DNA of 64,000 nucleotides from Dentipellis sp. KUC8613. Taxonomy: Eukaryota; Basidiomycota; Agaricomycetes; Russulales; Hericiaceae. The stretch lies in the NCBI GenBank assembly GCA_002286715.1, contig NSJX01000006.1, forward strand, positions 496,001-560,000. Direction: 5' to 3'. Made by a program: the position numbers and the translations under genes. The notes below the pieces were generated by a model. It ran no database searches. It was not told the origin of the DNA and worked only from the letters and a program-made list of their open reading frames with translations. Below are positions 56,082-64,000 of this stretch, piece by piece (the first letter of the stretch is position 1; the number at the start of each line of letters is the position of its first letter).

Positions 56082-59000
56082 ATGAACGTCCATGGCCCTC
56101 CCAATTCGTTTTATGACGACTACCTTGACGGAGACATACGTTCCGTATTTTCTCCAGACGAATCCGAAGCTTGGGCAGCAGGCCCAGTGTTCGGGGCTCC
56201 AAGTCGTGAACACAACATGTACGGGTACATGGATGACATCGGTGAATATATGCGCCTGAAAACGAGGTATTATGGCTAGTGTACTAATACAATGCAGAAA
56301 ATTCGTCGCCCTCTCCCCCAGAACGCCGACAATCGGGCCTACAGTCGAGATACTCGAATTCCTCTCGCCTTCCTATGGACCAGTCGGATGAGATCACTCA
56401 GTTTGAAGACGACGCAGACCGTTACAATCAAGAGCACTCGCATCTGCACTATGCGCCCTCCCATGACCCGTATCATTCTTCACCGAATCCGCCCGGATTT
56501 CGTTTTCCAAATTCGCGTTATCGTCCCTTCCAATCTCGCCAACCCGCTTTCCCTAATTCTTTTTCATCGCATAATCAAATCAATTCTACTGAAAACGACT
56601 TTTCCGAGTCGTCTTTCGTTGCGCCTGCCCCCCGCATGATCGAAAATGCCTATGACGCCTATGACCAAGACATGCCTGCAGGACCTCACAACGGGGCATA
56701 TCATGGTCCTAAAGTCCCTTCATCTTCATCGACACCGCAGATAAGTGTCATAAGGGAGTCCAACCCGCAAAATAGTCGGGGCATACGCTTGCGCCCCGTA
56801 TCCGACCTCCGTAAGCTTTGCGTAATTCTACGGCTGGGATAACATCCTGAGAACGTACGTTCTAGCCGACGTTTATCGGGGCATCTTCAAATTTGGAGTC
56901 TTCAATGCCATCCAGTCCAGCTGTTTCGATACGGTATGTCGTTATCCGCAGCCACAAAATATTGTGTTCCGACTGTATGCTGGTCACAGATAATGGAAAG
57001 CGACAAGAATATGGTGCGCCAAATGCTGTTGTTGCTCCATGTTCTCTAATTCATTAGTGCCTGCACATAAGATCATCAGCGGTAAGCTCATGCTGGTTGC
57101 TTCCTATGTCCCCTTCGTTACACCGCTTTAAAGCTCCGACTGGAAGCGGAAAGACCGTTATTTTCGAATTGTCCATTATCCGAATGCTTCTGAATTCCGC
57201 CGGCAATGCTCAAGGCTCAAAATGTGTATATATGGCACCCACAAAGGTACTCAGACCCCCTTGAACTCGTATTGTATTTTGATTGATCAGGGATTTTCAG
57301 GCATTGTGCTCTGAGAGATACCGGGATTGGGCGTCGAAGTTCGACGGCCTGGGAATAAAATGTTTGTGCATCCCTTAGTGTTACTTGTATATACTAACGA
57401 GCCGCATATAGGCTGCGAGCTGACGGGGGATACTGTCCAGCTCGGAAAGGGAGCTTGGGGTGACGCAAAAGATGCGTCGATAATGTAACCCTGGCATTCC
57501 GTCTTCGTTGATATCCACTGATGCGACTTGAAATAAGCATTACCACGGTTTGTTATCACTTTCGTCGACGCGCGAGAGGATAAACTCATATCCTACACAT
57601 GGGCCGCAAGGGAGAGAAGTGGGACAGCTTGACCAGAAACTGGTGAGTATCTGTCCACTCATGCTCGTCGCTCATCAATTCACCTTTTTTTCAGGCGTGA
57701 CCATGACCGAATATTGTCCCAAATTCAATTATTCTTGGTGGATGAGGTGCGTCAAATTCTTTTTCGATCTTGTACTTGATCAATGCGATGCGAATAGGTC
57801 CACATCCTCAATGAAACTCGGGGGAGTACCCTAGAAGTTGTCATATCCCGAATGAAAGCTCGGGGAACCGCGGTACGGTTTGTCACCGTTTCGGCTACGG
57901 TGCCGAATATAGACGACGTAGCGAGCTGGATTGGAGACAGCACGTCCGATGAGCCTGCTTTGATATTCAAGGTGAATCTAGATGCGCGGTCAGTACTGGC
58001 GTCTTGAACACTCATGCGGTGGATCGCCCTCAGTTTGGCGAGGAATTTAGGCCTTGTCAACTGAAGCGATTCGTATACGGCTTTCCGAAAGGGAAAGGAC
58101 AAAACGACTTCACATACGCGAAGTCTCTTAGCTATCGTCTTTTCTCAATCTTGCAGCAACATATAGCGCACAAGCCTATCCTCGTCTTTTGCCCCACGAG
58201 GAACGGTAAGTGCATCTGACATACCTGAATCCCAGTCACGACAGAATGTCTTTCGCAGGGGTCCTCGCTGCTGCCGAACAGTTAGCCGCTGATTTCGCCA
58301 AAGCATCGGAGAGCAAGCAACCATTACCGTGGCGGGCTCCAACGCAGTAAGGCTGCCTTCAACTGGTGGTGCTCGTGATTCTGACTTCGGTTTGAGTGTA
58401 CAACAGCATTTTCACGACAAAAGGCTGGAGAGTAAGCTACTATAGCGTTTTGTTAGAGAGCCCGGCTGATGATGCTGTTATTCAGAACTCGCGCAAGTTG
58501 GCATTGGGGCACACCATGCAGGATTGACAATCGACGACAAACGTAGCGTCGAGGACCTGTATCTGAACAAGACTTTACCTGTCGTAGTGGCCACATCAGT
58601 GCGTTCTTTGCTGAATTTCATCCAGGGTGAAATTAGCTGATCTTCTTCCAGACTTTAGCAGTTGGCGTCAATCTACGTATGTCACACTTCGTCACCTAAG
58701 CCGACCTAGCTTACAATTCTCTAAGCTGCGCACACTGTGGTCATCAACGGCGTAAAGTTGTTCCAAAACGGCACATCCCAAGAATACTCCGATCTCGACA
58801 TCATGCAAATGATGGGTCGTGCAGTATGTTCTTTACCATGACCATTCATTTCCGCTTGACCTCATATCTATCACAGGGCCGACCACAGTTTGGTGCGTAG
58901 CCCCGCCAAACCTAAATTATCTTTTCTTGACCTCATAATTGGGTAGACAAGGAGGGTGTCGCAATCATCATGTGTGAAAGTGAACTAGAAAATAAGTATA

Positions 59001-62000
59001 AACAGCTATCTGAAGGAAGAACCCTACTCGAGAGTTCCCTTCATCGTAACCTTCCAGAACATCTCAACTCGGAAGTGGGATTGGGAACCATCACTGATAT
59101 GGAGTCAGCGAAGGAATGGTTGCATAACTCTTTCCTCTTCCGTAGGATCCAGAAGAACCCCGCTCATTACGCCATTGGGAAGCAAAACGATCAAACGTGG
59201 CAGCAGCGGGTGGACGATATGGTCCTGCAAAGTATCGAAGGCTTGCGTTCTGCTGGATTACTTGCCGAAGCCGAGGAAGGGTCGGAGGCGTTGAGTTCCA
59301 CGGAATATGGGGATATTATGAGCAAGGTGGGCCCTTGCATATCCATCTCACTGCCACCGTTAACTCTGTGTCTGCAGTTCTATATACGACAGTCCACGGT
59401 ACCCTGAGTCCTTTCTTTCTTTGAGAATAGCTGTGGTTCTAATAAGCTTTCCTTCGAGATGACACTCGTCATCAACCTTCCCGAGAAAGCCTCTTTACGA
59501 GACATGGTCGGTACCTCATCGTTAGGCAGTTACGTCTTCCTCTGACAGATATTCGTAGCTGGAAATGATATCAAACGCAGAAGAGTAGGTTCAACGCTCT
59601 GCTAATGGATGCGCTCGCTGATCTACGAACAGACTTTCGGACCTGAAATTGAGGGCGGGAGAACGCTCAGTGCGTCGAGTGAGCAGCGATTTATACGCCC
59701 AGCTCATTATGTTCAGGTGTACAACAAAATCCGCGATCACGAGGACATACGATTCAGGATCAAGAAAGTCGAAAAGGCATCGGACAAGCTGTTTCTTCTT
59801 CTTCAGGTATGCTGAGCTTTGCTAGGTGAGGCTGCAGGTTGATCTTTATCCTGAACCATGCAGGCGGTTTTAGGAGGCATTTCACTGAACTCGCCAGAGT
59901 TCAAGGCAGGCGATAGTCAGCCGCACTTGGAGGTTTTTTCGGTATTTCGCCATGTCGGACGCATTGCCCGAGGTGCGGACCCTTGATGTATTCGTCCATG
60001 GATGATTGACGAAAAGCGCCTGGATCGTAGCTGTCGTCGAGGTGGCTCTGGTCAAGAGCAATGGCCTCCTGATTAAGAATGCGCAAGAACTGTAAGCGGT
60101 CATGACAAATATTATGTCTCTCTCTGAAGCAATCGGCACTAGGGTGCGCGTCTTGAGCGCGAAAGCATGGGAGGATAGGCCAACTATCTTCCGTCAAATC
60201 GAATATATCGGGGAGAAATCGTAGGTTGTATTATTTTTTGACAGTGATACATACTGAAAATCGCTGCGATATCTAGAATCAAAGTGAGTTACTTGAGCCT
60301 ACTGCAGAGTGCGAGCTTTATACCCTATGATTAGGTTCTCGCTGAGAACGGGATCACGACATTCGAGCAATTGCGCCAGCAACCTCCTTATCGCATAGAA
60401 ACAGTAAGCTTTAGGCATCTTCGATGGCTACATCTAAGTCTCACCATTCAACGACAGCTGCTCAACCGAAAACAAGTCGGGTTTGGTCACAATGTTCTCG
60501 CAGCCGTCGCCGATCTTCCGCAATACTTCATCAAAGTGACCAAAGACTCTGTACAAACATCAGATGGACAAGGGCCCGTGGAAATTGAACTCACGATCGA
60601 GTGTGGTCTCAAAACACAAGGCGCAGGAACGGTGACGAAGTCCAAGAAGCATAAGCCCTACTCTTTGGACTACACGTCGATTTTGACATTGACATCCGAT
60701 ATGGAATTGGTTGATTTTCGAAGAATCCCGTACGTAGTTCACCAAATCTCGGTAGATTTGACTGGACGCTGACAAACGAAGCAGAACGAAATTACTGAAA
60801 TCGAACTCTAAGTCGTTCTCTGTTACGGCCCAATTAACGAAGCCGAGTCAGAGCGTCTACGTTCACATCTCTTCCGTGACTGGTGTCTTACTTCTTGGGC
60901 GTACAATTTGCTGAGAATCATTCCAATAGGAATCAATCGCAGGTGTCACCGTCACGCAGCAGTTCAAACCCAAGATCGACAGCAAGCAATTCCCTGTCCC
61001 GGACACTCGTCCCAAGAATGCGATAGTCCGTCTCTCGGTGCTGCTCTTATACCACTAATCCTCACCTCTTCCAGGATGCCGACTTGGAAGGTCTTGAAGA
61101 TGTGCCAGAGTTCTGGGATGTGAACATCAGCGACGAGGAAATCCCAATCAAGGACTTGACAAAGACCCAGCCTAGTAAGTCTGGTTCGCTTTCAGAATAC
61201 TTTTCGCCTCCTCTTATCGAACTTCATTATCGTAGAGATGCTCAAAGAACCACCTCAGAAAGGAACACCTGGGATGTCTAAAGCCAAAGGTGGCGGAGAT
61301 AAGGACGAGCCCGTCGCAGAGCCCAAGATGCTTCCCAACGGAAAATATGCGTACGTTTCTTCTTGAATTGATACGTGTGCGTGTCGATCGACGCGAGCAT
61401 TTCAGATGCAATCATAACTGCAAGGACAAGACGAACTGCCGCCACTTCTGGTTCGATCTAGCATATGTACGTATGTATACATACTGACTGACATCCGTGG
61501 AATAGCTGTCGGGGCGGTCTTGATAAACCTGCCCCTGCCCCAAAACAACGAAACAATCAGAACCAGAACCAGTCCACATCCGACAAGTCCAAATCCGCCG
61601 CCTCTCACTCATCCGACTCCGTTTGGAAGAAGGTCCACCAGCCCAAAGCCAAAGCCAAAGAGAAAGAAAAAGTCGAGCCCGCTGAGCGGAAAGCAAAGGC
61701 TGCTGCGAACCGCCAGGACAAGAGCATGCAGCAACTCGAGGCTCTCCATGCGAGTACAAACGTCGCGGCGAACCTGAAGATCGGAAAGGACCGCCGGCTC
61801 AAGCTGCCCGAGGATCTCTCCGGCCCCTCTGAGGGGGCGCGCAAAGGGCCTGCTAAACGCATCGCTCCGAAGTTCGATCTGGAGTTCTGTGACCTGGAGG
61901 ACAAGCAAGTCAAGAAGTCGAGCGCGCTGGAGGACTTTGAGAAACACGACTCGGACTCGGACGATATGCCGGAGCTGGCGGAGGTGCTGCATGCAAGTAC

Positions 62001-62844
62001 AAGCAAGGACAAGGAGAAAGGCAAGGGCAAGAGCGGTAGGAAATCTGGCTCGGACACAAGCTACAGCTTCGCGGACTCAGAAGTCGACCAGCTGATTCTC
62101 CATGCAGCAGAGGACCCGACAATCGATCTGACGCTCGAGGACGATCACGCTATGGACTATACTCCTTCAGAGATCCCACAGGCGAGGGCTAGGTCTCCTG
62201 TACTCCAGGACCGCAAGCGCAAGCTTCTAGACTCAACAGTCGCTGAAGACGACGACGGTCCATCTAGGAAGCGAGCATTGGGCTCTTTGCCGCGCTCGAC
62301 GACTCGTCAGCCTTTGTTTTTGGACGGCTCTTCTGACCCGGCGTCGATGACTGTCACCACCGAAAACACTAGCGCTACTGGGCAAGATGACTCGAAACCT
62401 AGCTGGGGTCTTGCGATGGACGACGAATTCGTACTCGACGAGTCACTTTTCACCATCGTCGACGACGCAGAGAACCCGCCCAAGACCTCCATCATCCAGT
62501 CATCGTCTTCTACTGCTGTGGATCCCATACAGAGGCATCGTACCCCTCCGCCTTCTAACCCTAAACCAGAGGTATCCCATTCTGAGTTTTTCTGGGATGC
62601 ACCTCCTGCCTGGACTACGCCGCCTGTCTGGACTGCTCCTGCCTCCCGCTCCGCTCCGCCTGCACCTCGTGCCCCCGACGCTCCTGCTCCCCGGGTTTCT
62701 CAGGCTGCGACCATGAAGTCCTATGTGCGGGACCCTTCTCCTGTCAAGGAAGCGCCGGCGCCTCGCGAGCTCGACGCGTTGGAGGAGTTTGAAGCGTGGT
62801 TGGCGAGTGGGAGTGTGATTATCGTGGATGACCCTGTTACTTGA
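56082..62844 (+). CDS. HFM1: Meiotic DNA helicase MER3/HFM1
   Basis: Ski2/Brr2-type 3'-5' helicase that stabilises crossover intermediates in meiosis (ZMM pathway). A disordered N-terminus (MNVHGPPNSFYDDYLDGDIRSVF) precedes DVYRGIFKFGVFNAIQSSCFDTIMESDKNM. The motor has APTGSGKTVIFELSIIRML (Walker A), VYMAPTKALCSERYRDW, IITTGEKWDSLTRNW, LFLVDEVHIL (DEVH), FVTVSATVPN, KPILVFCPTR, GIGAHHAGL, VVVATSTLAVGVNLPAHTVVI and IMQMMGRAGRPQFD (motif VI). Winged-helix and Sec63 parts follow (GERSVYNKIRDHEDIRF, FRQIEYIGEKSIKVLAENGITTFEQL, HNVLAAVADLPQYFIKV). A zinc-finger-like CNHNCKDKTNCRHFCC is typical of HFM1. The long disordered tail ends SGSVIIVDDPVT. The gene is very intron-rich and needs exons of 10, 10, 16 and 7 nt. 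About 1,500 residues by rough estimate. Confidence 0.9.
57072..57081 (+). other. HFM1: 10-nt microexon of HFM1 before Walker A
   Basis: ATCATCAGCG is preceded by ACATAAG and followed by GTAAGC. It encodes Ile-Ile-Ser and the first base of Ala, linking SDKNM to APTGSGKT. Skipping shifts the frame just before the ATP-binding loop. Confidence 0.8.
57538..57547 (+). other. HFM1: 10-nt microexon of HFM1 in the TTxEKWD motif
   Basis: CATTACCACG is preceded by AAATAAG and followed by GTTTGT. It completes one Ile and encodes Ile-Thr-Thr, so the joined protein reads DASIIITTGEKWDS. Skipping it gives a frameshift with a stop within eight codons. Confidence 0.75.
58877..58892 (+). other. HFM1: 16-nt exon of HFM1 in helicase motif VI
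   Basis: Bounded by ATCACAG and GTGCGT, it encodes Gly-Arg-Pro-Gln-Phe plus one base. With flanks it yields MGRAGRPQFDKEG, the conserved motif VI. Confidence 0.8.
60277..60283 (+). other. HFM1: 7-nt microexon of HFM1
   Basis: AATCAAA is bounded by ATATCTAG and GTGAGT. It completes Ser and encodes Ile-Lys, giving YIGEKSIKVLAENGI in the helix-hairpin-helix-like part. Skipping would shift the frame. Confidence 0.7.
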
Positions 62845-63127
62845 TGGACGAGCTTGCTTTCGGGACTGGTGACTGTGACTCCCTGTAACATTGTCTCCAG
62901 ACTGGCTGCTGTGGACCGAATTCCTGAGACTCCATGGACTCCTTGTACCATCATACCAACAATCGACACAAGCAAACATCGGAGCTGGGGTTCCATTCGA
63001 CTAGAAAAGCAGTGTAGCAGTAGATGTATTCGTATCAATGCAAGCATATGCAGATGAGATTATGTGCCATTAGGGAGCGTGTAAATAAATACCGTAGCCG
63101 AACACCATCTCGAGGCTCGTCAACCAT

Positions 63128-64000
63128 CTATGATTTTTCGCCCGCCGCATCCTCGCTCTTCGGCGGGTCCACAAACACGCTCAGCGCACCCTCCATCCGC
63201 GGGTCCCACTCCACGGGGCTGTCGCTCCGCACGATCGCCCAGCCCTCCTCGTCCGAGCGCCAGCGCAACTCCTTCTTCAGACGGTCCGCGCGCAGCTCGA
63301 CCTCCGTCGGCGGCGGCGCGCTGAGCTCCTCCTTCGTCGGCTCCCGCTCGCCGCGCGAGAGCGCACGCGCCGTCGCGAGCTTCGCGGGGAGCGCGTCGTA
63401 GTACGTCTTGCGCGCCTTCTCGACTTCAGCGGGGAGCGAAGCGGTCGAGGACTTGTACCATGCCTCCGCGTCGGCGTCGAACGCCAGATCCGAGTTCTCC
63501 GCAGTGGTCTTGTCCGCGGGCGCGTCGGCAATGTCGAACGTTTCAGCGGGGGCGGCGGCACTGGGAGCGACGAATGGACGTGTCTGCCCCATGACGATGC
63601 GGTAGCCTGCCTCGGCGCCCGCCTGTACCTTCTTCCGCTCGTTGAAGAAATCCCAGATCATGTTCGGGATCTGCTTGATGCCGATGTGGTTGGTGAAGGG
63701 GACAAGCAGCAGGGACGGCTGCCGCGGGACGCGCTCCGGCGGGGGCACGTCCGCGCCATCCACGTTCTGCGTGATCGTCTTCGGCTTCGCGGGCTCCGGC
63801 GCACGCATCGTGAGGGGGTTGAACACGCCGGGGCGCGAGGACGGGAGACGTGACTTGGTCGGCAGCGGTTCGTCGTCGCCGAGTGTCTCCGGGTCGAAGA
63901 CCGGCTCAGGCTCAGGCTCGTCGAAGTGGTTGTCCTCCTCCAGCACCGCTGCGAGGGCCTCCTCCCGGTCGACCTTCTGCAGACCTTCGCTCCATCCGCG
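63128..64000 (-). CDS. TIM54: TIM54, mitochondrial inner-membrane translocase subunit (5' part missing)
   Basis: Subunit of the TIM22 complex, which inserts carrier proteins into the mitochondrial inner membrane. The frame is open from the window end (base 64000) to the stop at 63128, 290 residues of the C-terminal part. It contains the Tim54 hallmark LLLVPFTNHIGIKQIPNMIWDFFNERKKVQAGAEAGYRIVMGQTRPF, then EAWYKSSTASLPAEVEKARKTYYDALPAKLATARALSRGEREPTKEE and RADRLKKELRWRSDEEGWAIVRSDSPVEWDPRMEGALSVFVDPP. The N-terminal transmembrane part lies outside the window. The acidic stretch DNHFDEPEPEPVFDPETLGDDE is probably a loop. Converges with HFM1 over a 283-bp spacer. Confidence 0.88.
   Translation of the reverse strand, partial: RGWSEGLQKVDREEALAAVLEEDNHFDEPEPEPVFDPETLGDDEPLPTKSRLPSSRPGVFNPLTMRAPEPAKPKTITQNVDGADVPPPERVPRQPSLLLVPFTNHIGIKQIPNMIWDFFNERKKVQAGAEAGYRIVMGQTRPFVAPSAAAPAETFDIADAPADKTTAENSDLAFDADAEAWYKSSTASLPAEVEKARKTYYDALPAKLATARALSRGEREPTKEELSAPPPTEVELRADRLKKELRWRSDEEGWAIVRSDSPVEWDPRMEGALSVFVDPPKSEDAAGEKS

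Noticed and set aside
57014..57610. HFM1 as a frameshifted pseudogene
   Set aside because: The apparent breaks vanish when two 10-nt exons with good splice signals are included, and the downstream frame remains intact for more than 5 kb.

Overview
The window reads as nuclear DNA of a filamentous basidiomycete, most likely a wood-decaying Agaricomycete of polypore type. The grounds are dense genes on both strands broken by many short GT-AG introns (mostly 50-70 nt), GC-rich coding sequence, a secreted GH6 cellobiohydrolase with an N-terminal CBM1 (a white-rot-style cellulase), a cerato-platanin, and single-copy eukaryotic housekeeping genes. No species is claimed. All exon joins were made by eye from frame, splice consensus and remembered family motifs; there is no transcript evidence.

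Layout. 1-313: tail of an unknown gene. 1124-2146 (-): unknown Cys-containing protein. 2927-4246 (+): arginase. 4638-6939 (+): PLP aminotransferase. 7188-9864 (-): CWF19L1/Drn1-like splicing-associated protein with three zinc knuckles. 11550-13462 (+): secreted type-B carboxylesterase/lipase. 14155-15324 (-): NUDIX hydrolase. 16849-18647 (+): UBLCP1-type proteasome phosphatase. 18906-19986 (-): COP9 signalosome CSN8. 20190-21122 (+): NECAP endocytic adaptor. 22618-24307 (+): CBM1-GH6 cellobiohydrolase. 24944-26931 (+): NFS1 cysteine desulfurase. 27309-28596 (+): SR-like two-RRM protein. 31040-33409 (-): tubulin cofactor E. 33531-35393 (+): 3-hydroxyisobutyryl-CoA hydrolase. 37498-38960 (+): indoleamine 2,3-dioxygenase. 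39387-41636 (+): RPA1. 41896-45593 (-): large unknown membrane protein. 49008-49421 (-): cerato-platanin. 50428-54857 (+): M16 insulinase-type protease. 55283-55815 (-): CKS1. 56082-62844 (+): MER3/HFM1 meiotic helicase. 63128-64000 (-): TIM54, cut by the window edge.

The genes do not form one pathway. Loose themes are wood and plant interaction (GH6, esterase, cerato-platanin), nitrogen and amino-acid metabolism (arginase, aminotransferase, IDO, HIBCH), and the cell cycle and meiosis (RPA1, CKS1, HFM1). CKS1 and HFM1 diverge from a 266-bp spacer that contains an ACGCGT box.

The most unusual signal is a recurrence of extremely small exons. Four 10-nt exons (arginase, UBLCP1, and two in HFM1), one 7-nt exon (HFM1) and one 6-nt exon (NECAP) are needed to rebuild conserved motifs. 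In HFM1 they supply the residues before the Walker A loop and part of the TTxEKWD motif, so that gene looks broken until they are included.

Large spacers at 9.9-11.5, 15.3-16.8, 28.6-31.0, 35.4-37.5 and 46.3-49.0 kb hold no gene I can support.
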